A DNA stretch of 64,000 nt from Mya arenaria (taxonomy: Eukaryota; Mollusca; Bivalvia; Myida; Myidae). The stretch lies in NCBI RefSeq assembly GCF_026914265.1, contig NC_069135.1, forward strand, positions 26,902,247 to 26,966,246. Direction: 5' to 3'. Numbering within the stretch: position 1 is the first letter of the stretch; every line of letters begins with the position of its first letter. Under the pieces are notes generated by a model. That model searched no databases. It worked only from the letters and a program-made list of their open reading frames with translations, and was not told the origin of the DNA. Position numbers and translations under genes: made by a program. Positions 51,981 to 64,000 of this stretch are shown in pieces.

Positions 51981-54387
51981 TGTGACGCGTCATGAGACTT
52001 TTGGCCCGAAACCGATAGCCTCGATTTCGAGAAAAACGTGCGCAAAGTTGAAGCGTAAAAAAATAAGAAAGTAATGAAGTTTTTATCGTAAAAACAACCA
52101 TTAAACAATTTGTCACCCTAGATTGTTCAGTCAAATATATTCTTTAAAATGAAATCTTCATAGAAATAGTGTTTTTTAACCACTTTCTTTCGTATTGTTT
52201 ATTACTTTTGGTGTTATCTCCCGTAGTTGTCGTGAGCTATTTTTTAACCCAAATTTGAGGATGTAGGTCAAGCTGAACCAAATGCATTTACATCAAATTA
52301 GGAATTTGTTGGTAAGTAGAATTATTTTCATTGTTTAAGCATATAATTTTACAAATGTGTATATCTTTAATGTAATGCAATATATTCTAAATTCGGTCAA
52401 ATGGATGGAAATTGATCGCAGGAAAAGAAAGCGGAAGTGAAATTTGACAGTCTGACATTGAAAATGTAAACAGATCAAAATCCAGCAGATATTCTCTTTT
52501 TGCATACTTATGATGACTGAAAAAGGACATAATCAATTTTTCATCATCTTACCGCGGCCAGCTATCAATACAATTATTGATGGATTTTACGATTTAATTT
52601 TGAGTTGCAGTCTTTTTAGCTATGTTGATGAATTTAAAGTTGTAGATGAACCATTTTTTGCAATGTTGATTTATGTGCATAACATATCATCTCATGAGGT
52701 TCAGGTACATTGAAATAAATTTCTGTTATGATGAAGATGATCATGATGATTATGAAAATAATAGACTAATGCAGATGGGGGAAATGTTTATATAGAATTA
52801 GAGCACAATACTCTAAAAGCCAGGACCAATATTACTGACTGTAGCTGCAAGCTGCTTTTTGAGTATGCATGACATTCAGACTACCAGGAACTTTGTTTGG
52901 CATGCAATATTGTGTACATGTTGATCGGCCGGGGCATCACCCCAACTATAAACAGTTAAGGATTTGTATTTCTGTAAATACATATTTTTAGAACATTATG
53001 ATCAAATGTGAATTTCAGGTCAAGCACCTGCTGTATATAGAACAACAATCCATTACAGCTTTGATTATGCCGAGCAGGTCTTCTACCCATACTAGGCACA
53101 GCAAGAGTGCCCTGCTTTGAAGTGTTCTGTAAATCATATGGTAAATTTTATTTATAAATTGAGTGGTTAATACAGTTTTGCCATTTGACTTAATTATTAT
53201 AGAGGAAATAATTATATACCTTTATATTTTGTAAATTCACTGAAAAAAAACAGAGAAGCGCTCACATTTGCTCTGCGGCCGTCTTGTTTAAATATTTGAT
53301 ATCACCTTTATTCAAAGTTCTTACTTGAACATAAAATTAAAGTGTAAATAAATATAGATATATACATCTTTTCTATTTCAAAGTGTGTTTTTTCAGGTTC
53401 ACAGATATCTCAGTGATAAGGGTTTAGCTGTTAGTGGCCAATGGTGTGGTACCTCATTTCCAACATCATCCATATAGAGAAGACTCTGCATACCTGCACA
53501 TTGACAACTGTGTTGGGTGGAATAAAAACAATGCAGTCATTGGGTATGATTGACAAAAGCAGTGTTGAAGTACATCACTTATGCACTGCATATTGACACA
53601 TGAGAACATTAGAATAACAAAACAATGTAACATTTATTATTTTTTCAATACAAGTAATCAGAAATCTCAAAATATTCATTAGTCTTATAAAAATAGTTGG
53701 GCTTAAATCTGTTCTCTTACTTCTCTAAATGTTATAGATTGAAGGCAATCAGTTCAATAAATTGTATGTAATTCTATGTTTAAGGGTCTGATGTATTCTG
53801 AAGGGAGAGAAACAGCATTTACTTAAATGGAAGCAGGTGACATAAAGTTTAGTCCTGTGTGAGATTTGGTCTGTGGAAGGTAAGTTGTAAGAATGTTGTT
53901 GTTTTTGTTTTGTTTTTAATTTTGGTGCTTTAAATGTTGATTTAAAGCCAAATTAAAGGATTTTGTGTATACAAATATTGACGTTTGGTACTTTATTTAA
54001 ACACTGAAGTTGGTTATAATACCTTATTATGTAAAAGAAAGCTTGTGTTAAAACAATAGGTATAATATCATAATATAAACAACATGTTTATTTATTCAGA
54101 CCAAATGGAGGCAGCACACATCCTTTGTGGATTTGTGGATTGATGACCTTGGCAAACTGGTTATATTCTTTGACTGGTTGGAGTACACCAAGTGACCCCT
54201 GAAGTCCATTCCAAACTTGAGGAAATATCATCACTTCAGGTATAACATAAGTATTATAGACTGCCTGTGTATGTATATCTATGAACATAAGTCAAAAACA
54301 ATTTTAGATATTTTGTCCATTTTATTCAGATGTGAGTTTTGATGTTCAAGTTAATTTGCAAAATTTATTCCAAACACTAAGTAATGT

Positions 54388-55919
54388 ACATATATGAACA
54401 CTATTTTGCAGAACTTCAGCTGACAACCCAGTGAGTGAATTCATGAGAGAGCATGCCAAGGACTTAATGCAAAAAGGCTCTGATCCCTTAAATAAGTGAA
54501 AAAACCAATAAACTGATATGTAATCTTTATAAACTAAATATAAGAATTGAGAATGAGCCTGTTACTGAGCTGATGAAAACGTGTATCAATTTTTTATTGA
54601 CAATTATTTATTCAATAGAAACATGTTCATGTGAAATGAAGCTACCAGTGATTTTGAGTGAAAAACTGTAGTTTAAGCAAATGAGTGATAGAAGGGTGCT
54701 ACACCCTGTCTTTTGTTGGTAGAGCCCCTCTGCCATATAATGGAGACCACTATATGATTATTATTAATACAAACTTAAAACAATCTGGCAGTTGAAGCCT
54801 ATAAATGCTTGAATTGAAGACATTTATAATATTGTTTGTCAATATCAGTTACTTCACAGCCTGATAAAATGTACCTTAGCAACCTTTCAGTTTTTCTTCA
54901 ATATCTTTATTTTTAAAACCTTCCTGAAACATTTTCAGCTTTAACTTTTACCTATGAATAAGCATCGAAAATATAATTTGTCATGTACTATGTGACCAAT
55001 TGCATACCTCTTGAAACTACATAATGACGTGTACATGCTAAGTAGTTAGTATGTTAAATAAATTGCTTTCATTTTTGTAAAATGTTAATGTTATTTTTAT
55101 TAAATTAAAAGTATATATACCACCATTTCATGTTTTATGAGCAATGAATGACTATACAAAAAATCACATTTGAGGTAAATTGGTAAAGTTGGTGTGATTA
55201 TAATCATGTTTGTGGCATGTTGCCATGGTAACCAGGATAAAAAAACAAACCCTTAAATACCATTCAAATAAGATAAATTATAGTAAATTACAGGGGTAAC
55301 ATACTTTAACTTCTAGATATATACATTGGTTTGTATTAGGTGCAAGTTCCAACCTAATGTCAATTTATTGTGAAAATTTGCCAATAAACTACTGTACTTG
55401 GCGAACCGTTTTTTTTTTATTCTGATTTTTTTTTTAATGTCAAATACATACACCATGTACAGTAAGGTTTGAGGATATCAATTAACAAATCAATTATTAT
55501 TGAATGCTTCATATGGCATTTATTGTATATTTAAATGCAAATTTAACCCCAAAATGCCTTTTTCAATAATGGTTGCCATGGTAACCAATTAATTTTCATT
55601 TATTTTCTCAATAATAATTGAGAATGGTTTTGAAAATATATTGTTGTCGTTATAATGTGGGAATTGTGTATATTGTAGTTATGAATATGTATTGCATCTG
55701 TGAATACAAATGTTTCAATAAATTCTTGAACTTTACCAAATTTCCAGCTGTTTCTTAACCAAGTGCCCTTCTAGTTTTTGTCATAATTTCGTTAAAAATA
55801 GGAATTTTTTAATTTTCTTTTCAGTATTTTTATCCTTAAGAATAGTACAGTCAGAAACACTCATATCTCATTTTCGCCCCAAAAGTGGTTTCGGGCCAAA
55901 AATCCCGTGACTGGTCACA
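54388..55919. repeat. Transposon 3' region, unit 1
   Basis: From TTTTGCAGAACTTCAGCTG to the full right terminal sequence GTCACA. The next unit repeats it end to end. Compared with unit 2 it lacks about 90 bp after CATGCCAAGGAC, the part that codes SEIEVKIDKPTT. Confidence 0.8.
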
Positions 55920-57562
55920 TATGAACATTATTTTGCAGAACTTCAGCTGACAACCCAGTGAGTGAATTCATGAGAGAGCATGCCAAGGACAGTGAGATTG
56001 AAGTTAAAATTGACAAGCCCACAACAATGGCTTTTCCATGAAGAGTAGCCTGAATGCATCCAACTAAAAGAACTTAATGCAAAAAGGCTCTGATCCTTTA
56101 AATAAGTGAAAAAACTAATATACTGATATGTGATCTTTATAAACTAAATATAAGATTTGAAAATGAGCCCGTTACTGAGCTGATGAAAACGTGTATCAAT
56201 TTTTTATTGACAGTTATTTATTCAATAGAAACATGTTTATGTGATTTTGAGTGAAAAAACTGTGGTTTTAGCAAATGATTGATAGAAGGGTGCTACACCC
56301 TGTCTTTTGTTGGTAGAGCCCCTCTGCCATAATGGAGACCACTATATGTTTATTATTAATACAAACTTAAAACAATCTGGCAGTTGAAGCCTATAAATGC
56401 TTGAATTGAAGACATTTATAGTATTTTTTTGTCAATATTAGTTACTTCACAGCCTGATAAAATGTACCTTAGCCACCTTTCAGTTTTTCTTCAATATCTT
56501 TATTTTAAAAACCTTCCTGAACCCTATAAACATTTTCAGCTTTACCTTTTACCTATGAATAAGCATCGAAAATATAATTGGTCATGTACTATGTGACCAA
56601 TTGCATACCTCTTTAAACTACATAATGACGTGTACATGCTTAGTTTGTTAAATAAATTGTTTTCATTATTGTAAAATGTAAATGTGCCCATTTATTAACT
56701 GATCTAATTTTACAATAGTGTAAATTGTGTAAGATTGTTATGTTTATTAATTTAAGAGTATATATACTACCATTTCATGTTTTATGAGCAATGAATGACT
56801 ATACAAAAATCACATTTGAGGTAAATTGGTAAAGTTGGTGTGATTATAATCATGTTTGTGGCCTGTTGCCATGATAACCAGGATAATAAACAAACCCTTA
56901 AATACCATTCAAATAAGATAAATTATAGTAAATTACAGGGGTAACATTCTTTAACTTCTAGATATACATTGGTTTGTATAAGGTGCAAGTTCCAACCTAA
57001 TGTCAACTTATTGTGAAAAATTGCCAATAAACTACGGTACTTGGCGAATAGTTTTTATTTTTTCGGAATATTTTTTGAATGTCAAATACATACACCATGT
57101 ACAGTAAGGTTTGAGGATATCAATTAACAAATCAATTATTATTGAATGCTTCATATGGCATTTGTTGTATATTTAAATGCAAATTTAACCCCAAAACGCC
57201 TTTTTCAATAAAGGTTGCCATGGTAGCCAATTAATTTTCATTTATTTTCTCAATAATAATTGAGAATGGTTTTGAAAATATATTGTTGTTGTTATAATGT
57301 GGGAATTGTGTATATTGTAGTGATGAATATTTATTGCATCTGTGAATACAAATGTTTCAATAAATTCTTGAACTTTACCGAATTTCCAGCTGTTTCTTAA
57401 CCAAGTGCCCTTCTAGTTTTTGTCATAATTTCGTTAAAAATAGGAATTTTTGAATTTTCTTTTCAGTATTTTTATCCTAAAGAATAGTACAGTCAGAAAT
57501 TACTCATATCTCATTTTCGCCCAAAAAGTGGTTTCGGGCCAAAAATCCCGTGACTGGTCACA
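55920..57562. repeat. Transposon 3' region, unit 2
   Basis: A roughly 95% (by eye) direct repeat of unit 1. It starts right after the first terminal GTCACA and ends with its own terminus. Differences are scattered substitutions, small indels and a 60-bp segment near 56690 only in this unit. Confidence 0.8.
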
Positions 57563-57857
57563 TATGTAGTTTTCATTGTATAGTTATATGTAGTTTTCAT
57601 TGTATAGTTATATGTATCTTTCATTGTATAGGTATATGTAGTTTTCATTGTATAGTTATATGTATCTTTCATTTGTATAGGTATATGTAGTTTTCATTGT
57701 ATAGTTATATGTAGTTTTCATTGTATAGTTATATGTATCTTTCATTGTATAGGTATATGTAGTTTTCATTGTATAGTTATATGTAGTTTTCATTGTATAA
57801 GTACATGTAGTTTTAATTGTATAAGTATATGTAGTTTTTATTGTATAAGTATATGTT
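57563..57857. repeat. 24-bp minisatellite, right part
   Basis: Same unit as 51672-51980, starting mid-unit where the transposon ends. Confidence 0.9.
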
Positions 57858-60800
57858 GCATGTCCAAGCTATTCATTAATGTACCAAATAAGCGCATTGT
57901 AACCTTTTGTTATGGAATTAATGTTACTATGCTATCGGTCTTCATCAAGGGAAAACTATGTAACCATTGTTGTTTCACTCATTGTTGGCTGGCGACATCT
58001 AAACAAACATTAGGAATATTGCTATAATTTGTGTTTTTCAGTAAATACTATTAAAACTACTAAAATTGTGGACTTTTAAGGTGAGGGCTATCGTACACGG
58101 AAACATATCCACTGTAGATTTGTTAGAATTACACACATCATATACGTTCAAGTATATCATTAGTGATAATATCATGATACGCACAGTATATTTAGCATTA
58201 TACTACAGTGTTAAACTGACTGTGGAAATATTCACGGTGGATTTCTTAGAATTATACAGTATCTGTTAAAAAGATATCATAGTGATTATACCATAATACG
58301 TACTGTATATTTGCATGCATTATCCGACTGTGTGAAAGGAAAGTAAAATAAGTAGAAAGGGAAAAATGGAGTGATAACTGCTGTCCTAATGCATTTGAAA
58401 ACGCGAATATAGCTAAAATAATTTCACTATTATGTGATTTCAAAATTATGTTAATTTATTGTTTTGCGTAAGATAGGTATACAACTCTCTTTATTGTATG
58501 CTTTCCATAATTGATATTTTCATTGTTTTGAACTTATAGCCCACTCTCAGTTCCAAATCAAACGTCAGCGCGCACAGGGTTTGGACAAAATTTCGGCGAC
58601 GTCATTTCCGAAAATGACTTTATGTGCGCATACAAATTTGCGCGTTTTAAAAAAGTGTAATTAAATTACTTTAATTCCAATGTTAGGAATATAACAAACA
58701 GAAAAAAAAAATGTGTTTTTTGTCTTGTTAGCAAGAAATTTATTTCACCTCGTGAACACAAAAGTGAAAATGCCACTCGTGACTACACCATTGTCATTTA
58801 ATTTGTTTTAACAATGTAGAGATTTTTATCAATTTATTTTATCCCTCGGATGCGGACGTTGAGTACTTAAAAAAGATATTAGTTTATAAGTTAGTTTTAT
58901 TTCATTCTGCGTTGTTTTCATGATGATGCTGGCTCCGATTATACTTATATTTATAACTAAAAACAAACTTTTTAAAATGGTGGCACTGGTGTATGCTCAT
59001 ATATCTTTTTTAAACCCCTTGTAGACTCTTGTTCCAGTGAACACGTGTTTCATTTACCGATCAATGGTGGTAATCTCATTATGTATGATTATTGTTCTTC
59101 GTCCCAGAAGCCATTACGTTATGTGATGACAACATTCATACCAAACCACTTTTATTAAAAATAAAGTGATTTCATGTCGTTTAATGCGTTATGACGACGA
59201 TAAAAACAAATTTACTATTGTGATTAACTTGACATCAGCAGAGTGCTTATATAGACCATTATAACGCCTGCGTAGCATGGCAGAACTTTATAGGGATTGT
59301 TTTGTTGTCGTCGTCCGCGGCGCATATGTCCTCTCTCTAAATTGTCCAGTCTCTACTAAACATTGTCACAACATATTTTCATAATGTCTCCACTGGGTTC
59401 GATCAACAACCAAATAACGCTACTCACTTAAGAGTTGTAAAAATTAGACCAAATTCACTGTGTCCGCTGTTTCGGTTCAGCATTTCTTCTCCAACCTTTA
59501 CAAGGTGTTAACTTTGCATACTAGTATTTACTATATATCAACAGCAAACTTGCACTAAATACTCTAAAATTGACAATGTTTATTTTTGAGTTCATTATTT
59601 GTAAAATGCACTTTTTATGGAAAAATAAGTAACGAAATGAAGGGTGGCAAATCATTAAGAGTGTTAAAACCATTACACTGTCGGCTGGAACCCTTCAACG
59701 AATGTATGCTCAAATATTGTCTTTGAAATCCTCGATTTAAAAATAAAACGTTAGTTACGCGATTCACCAACAGGCTGCAGCGTGATTGGTTGGTTGACAT
59801 TACCAGGTGATACTACCAATATACTAAATAAATTTTAACTTATTCATCAGCTTATGTACTTTTCCTTTTAGGTGAATGGATATGGTATCGGTTTTCTAAA
59901 AAAATATTTTTGTACCATTGTGCCACAAAAAGCTTGTTTTGATAATTTAATTGAATATTTTCTGCAATTTCAGTATCAAGGAGTAAAATAATTATAACAT
60001 TATAATAATATGTGTTTTAGATGAATATTGGGAAAACTCATTTTGGGTGCAAAAACATAAGCAGGTCTTTTAAATATATCAGTACAAACATCTAATTTCG
60101 ATAACTTATTATACACCAATGATATCCAATTCGATATTCCTAAAAACGCTTCGTTTAAAAATACGTATTCAAAACAACATAGAAAAAGCATTAATAGATA
60201 TCGCGGTACCCTTATTTGTATGTTGCTTGCATTATTGATATATGTCAGGAACATTAATAAACACCTTTTGTTCGCACTTAAAACACACAGTTCATCAGTA
60301 CTAACGAAAGCGACAGTAGTAACGTGGAATGGACAGAGTAAACATTGCCAACTTAAAGGCCAAAACTCGAAAGTCAAACGTTCAATTATGCAATTTGGTA
60401 AATATTGGACAAGACATGCTTATGAGCAGGCTAAATTCGGATAGTGTAATCTGTTTTTTGTTCGAACATAGTGGAGATATAATACAAATAAACATTGTGA
60501 CGACGTTTGGTAAAGACTGGATCACAAGAGCTAACGTTAGAGTGGGGACATGAAAGTGTGGGCCTCGTACAACTGAAGGGGACGACCGACAACATGATCC
60601 CTATGTTTCTGCCATGCTACACAGAAAAGAAATAATCTTCGCCATAACGCATTAAACATCACGAAATCCAATTTATATTCGATTCAAACTGACTGTTTCA
60701 TCTATGGATGTTGGAATCACGTAACGTGATTGCTTTGGAAGAGGAGACCAATATTCATTTTTAGTACTACAGATACTGCAGAACATTGTCATCTGACGCC

Positions 60801-61400
60801 AGTAAAAGCGATTTCACTTTAATACCATTCTTAGCACTTCACAGTTTGCTTGTTATGTTACATCTTGGGAATGGGTCGTAACTTAAACTTTTTTTATTAA
60901 ATAAAATGCACTGTCAAGTTAAAGTTCAAGGTTGTTTATACAGTTGTGTAAATGTAGCTTATTTTACTGAATAAGGTAAAAAATAAAAACTTACTAAAAC
61001 TTACTAAAATATGAAAAGTATTGTAGAGGCGAAATGGAATCTTTTAAAATGTTACCACTCTGATTTGAACTGACACTGTATTAAACATTTCGGTTAAATG
61101 TTGTTTTGGGGGATGGTCGTCCTCAGTGTTCATACGCATTTTCAGAAGCCGAGTGGCATTTCAAATCATCTATTTAATATTGCAATATCTTATCGTAGTG
61201 CTACTTAAATGAGATTTATTTACAACCATCACACGACTTATTCTGACATGTTTTGTGACGAAAGATATAATATTTGTTTTTGGTTGTTGTTTTTTTCATG
61301 TCAATAAAGATAGCAAGTGGAAGAAAACATTTTTTCAAAGTAACGCCTATACATAAGTCCATAAGGCAATTGAAAACACGTCATACGTATGTAGTTCTTC
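57858..61400. other. Intergenic, no gene recognised
   Basis: Contains a diverged tandem dimer at 58095-58335 and a fragment at 58735-58790 related to the foldback at 29157. Open frames near 60000-60550 on both strands have no family features. Confidence 0.45.
58095..58335. repeat. Diverged tandem dimer, about 130-bp unit
   Basis: TCCACTGTAGATTTGTTAGA is echoed as TCACGGTGGATTTCTTAGA, and ATCATGATACGCACAGTATA as ACCATAATACGTACTGTATA, in the same order. Confidence 0.65.
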
Positions 61401-61417
61401 AGAGGTTTGTCATCCTC

Positions 61418-61469
61418 GGCACCCAAGCGTATCATATAACCTATACCGGTCATGATACGCTTGGGTGCC
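61418..61469. repeat. Perfect 18-bp hairpin
   Basis: GGCACCCAAGCGTATCAT and its exact reverse complement are separated by 16 nt. The stem is GC-richer than the surroundings. Too short for a standard miRNA precursor. Confidence 0.85.
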
Positions 61470-62389
61470 AAATGGTGAATGTGCAGAAAATAGTGAAACA
61501 ATACAAAAACAATAATGGAAGCAATCGCCATTAAACCACATAACATTGCTGATTTGGCAGTTCAATATTTGTCACAAAATCATATTCATTTTGTAGAAAC
61601 ACTTTTCCGATGAAATTCAAGTGCCTTTTAAGCCCAAATCCTGAAACTCTTCTTCCCTTAAATTTGCTCAACATCGTATTGCAACTACAAATATTGCAAT
61701 TGATGCCTTTTTATCCTTGCTAAATACTGAACTGAAAGCGAAATAAAATAAACAATATTAAAGACCCTTTATATGTTGTGACGATACTTAGTCTATGAGA
61801 TTAAAAGCTGAAATATATTTGTGGTGATTGTTATGATCACCAAAAGCAACCGAGCTATATAAACGACAACAAACTTCATACAACAAGAACAATATCAACA
61901 ACAACAACAGTTATTATTAGGAGTTTTACAACAATAATTTCAAATGAGTTATATGAAAGTATGTACACCTGGAATAAAGTATAATGTCGGCGAGTTATCA
62001 ATATATCTTAACTGGTCCTGGTATGTTTCAATGTCAACAGAAGTTATTCCACATATTGAACACACTATATGAGGACTAATTAAATCCATTATCACTTTCA
62101 AATTGTCCCCCCAAAAAGTTTAAATGTTATTCTCTCATCATTATTTTATTAAGTCGCAGGGTGGAGAAATGTTCTAGCACTAGTGAAACCTTTATACAGA
62201 CTTGGTAAACTTTTCAGAAAATATCAATTAATTTACGAAAGTCCCCATATGAGAAAGGTTTGCTCTAATACACAAACTGCAAAGTACTTCAGTGAATTCT
62301 ACAACAATCTTCAGAAGATTCATCTCAAATTCTATAAATATCTTGTTTGTTCTAAAACTTCCTAAATATGGAACAACAAGAATTTTAAC

Positions 62390-62664
62390 AAAAGATCAGA
62401 TCGCAGATTTTCATATTTCTATTCCAAATGCAATGTCGTATGGCTTAAACCGTTAACCGGTTTAAGAAATAAATCGTTACTTACGATTTAAGAAAAATGC
62501 ATAAAACATCAATTTTGGAGAGGAAATATGAAAATCTGCGATCTGATCTTTTGTCATCAGTCTTTTATCACTGGTTTTCAGATATAAACGCAATAAACTG
62601 CTCGTTCCAAGACAAAAAATAAAAAGGTTGTGAAAACGTTCAATCTGTGAGAGTGTAACTTAAA
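62390..62664. mobile_element. MITE Z, copy 2 (left end missing)
   Basis: Matches 26770-27022: CAGATCGCAGATTTTCATAT, then the inverted arm AAAATCTGCGATCTGATC, then CGTTCAATCTGTGAGAGTG. Confidence 0.7.
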
Positions 62665-62715
62665 TATTGCTGAAAGACTTTTGATTACAGACGAGAATAT
62701 ATATCCTATACTATA

Positions 62716-63329
62716 CTGGTAAAGTACCTAAATCGGAACACTTCTTGCACTATTTTTTAATAAAAATTGTTAGACTTGCACCACAACTAAAGAAATTTCC
62801 ATCAGCATACTAGAATTCAAGGCTACTTGGTTGATATAAATGGTATTATTAAAGATAATGCAAACCTGCATGAAAAATACTTTATTACCGCACAGTCAAG
62901 GACTGCCATTTTTTATCCTCGGAGTACCTATATATAGAACAGTTTTAATGTTGTTGTTTTTGTTTTTATGTATCCTTCTAAAAACATTGTTACATGAGTT
63001 CTTTTAGCAAATTAATAATTTATTTTATTTCCAGCTTGTTTTTGTCATTTGTGTAAAATTTGACGATTTAAGTAAATAAGTACAGACTGTACCAGTATGC
63101 TGTAATTGTAGCAAGCATGAACGTTTTTCCCCGCCTGCCAGGTATTGACATTTGAACATAAAAAACTTTTAATGATATCAGCATTTGAAATACTTACCGG
63201 CGTAGTTTGTTCTTTGAAACTTGTATCTAAGGTAAGTGTTTTAATTGATTAAAATCTTAAATAAACCGATCGCGATCGCTTTTATCATAGGTGTTCCATA
63301 TTAAGGTTCCGATTTAGGTACTCACCCAG
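62716..63329. mobile_element. Inverted-repeat element W, copy 2 (both ends)
   Basis: Left CTGGTAAAGTACCTAAATCG and right CGATTTAGGTACTCACCCAG are inverted repeats 614 bp apart; the body matches 34691-35276. No coding content. Confidence 0.75.
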
Positions 63330-64000
63330 TATTCTATTTAGAAAGACATATGGTCCTTGTCAATTAAACACTCAGACTACAGTATATCTACATTTTCGCT
63401 AGTCAGTATGAAAAAAAGATGATAAATATTATAGTAGATACGTGTCATTCAAAATGTTTAAAAATAAACTCAGATTCATTTGTCGACTTGCCAGTTGACG
63501 ATCAGAAATGAGGTCACATTTTCACAGTTTCAAATATTGTTTAGGACGAAACAATTAAACGTAGAATTGTGTTTCAGTAAAATGTAGGTCGTAGACACTA
63601 GTGAAATGATTGGTATAAAACAATACCGTTCGTTTCAGATACCACCCTTTCTGTGCATTTTTTTCAACGGTGTGGATTTTCATCAAAGTTAAAAACCTGA
63701 CTCTGTGGTATCACAGGGAATATCTATTGTAACATTTTAACAATGTTTATGTTTGATTGTTATTGCGCTTCTGTTCTTGGTTGATATTGCCGTCAATTAT
63801 TTCCTGATTATTTTTTTTCTTTTGCAATATGGTACATCTGGTATAATAAGATGTTAGTTAGTTATTTGCTACTACATTTTATAATTGCACTTATGCTATG
63901 TTTGCCATATATAGTTTTTGTTATTTGTGTTTCCTTGACCATATGTTTCCATTTACGTTTAAATTTGATTTGATTTGAAATTTTAAACTATGTTCAGTAT
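63330..64000. other. Intergenic, nothing recognised
   Basis: AT-rich sequence without clear repeats or reading frames. Confidence 0.4.

Larger units (their letters stand above)
51981..57562. mobile_element. 5.6-kb TIR DNA transposon, decayed, inside the minisatellite
   Basis: The left end TGTGACGCGTCATGAGA, then TTTTGGCCCGAAACC, is mirrored at the right end by GGTTTCGGGCCAAAAATC, then CGTGACTGGTCACA. The flank is TA on both sides. Inside, + strand exon-like blocks, each preceded by a good acceptor, match a DDE-type transposase family of invertebrates: IHYSFDYAEQVFYP (about 53064), LHIDNCVGWNKNNAV (about 53499, the DNCxGQNKNN motif with Gln changed to Trp), KFSPV (about 53850), KSIPNLRKYHHF (about 54205) and REHAKDSEIEVKI (about 55975). 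Stops are present, so it is inactive. Confidence 0.75.

Noticed and set aside
60000..60553. 125-codon - frame and two + frames
   Set aside because: Overlapping frames on both strands, no recognisable domain; no reason to prefer any.
61274..61534. 86-codon + frame over the hairpin
   Set aside because: The inverted repeat forces readable sequence on both strands; no motif.

Overview
The window looks like nuclear DNA of a spiralian animal, most likely a bivalve mollusc. It is AT-rich, its genes have many short exons in long introns, and the gaps are full of foldback elements, tRNA-derived SINE pieces, decayed LINEs and mini/microsatellites. Nothing looks bacterial, plastid or viral. All family names come from recognising motifs by eye; no database search was run.

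Left part (1-21.8 kb): a tandem array of a gene on the + strand. One complete five-exon copy (10576-15060, conceptual 562 aa) encodes a DRE-TIM-type barrel (HMG-CoA lyase / isopropylmalate synthase superfamily signature) followed by one canonical C-terminal EF-hand. Position 1 falls at the last intron/exon junction of an upstream copy, whose final EF-hand exon is intact. A third copy (about 17640-18750) keeps only last-intron sequence and a decayed final exon. The flanks downstream of all three copies are homologous to each other. A partial duplicate of exon 1 lies just upstream of the real start codon.

Middle part (21.7-50.7 kb): a complete class C GPCR of the metabotropic GABA-B type on the - strand, in 17 exons whose phases join to 791 aa: signal peptide, Venus-flytrap domain, seven membrane segments and a short tail. 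The two genes converge, and the duplicated block carries the 3' ends of both: a diverged copy of the receptor's last exon also sits at 2188-2433, stranded from any other receptor exon.

Right part (50.7-64 kb): no host gene recognised. It holds a 24-bp minisatellite split by a 5.6-kb terminal-inverted-repeat transposon with decayed, intron-separated transposase exons and an internally duplicated right end, plus smaller repeats.

Mobile and repetitive DNA accounts for most of the rest: two LINE endonuclease relics (one split by a transposon with a 3-bp target duplication that reading-frame continuity supports), a LINE reverse-transcriptase relic, several MITE families present in two or more copies, a 20-bp minisatellite with two alternating unit types, and a 1-kb segmental duplication inside receptor intron 2.
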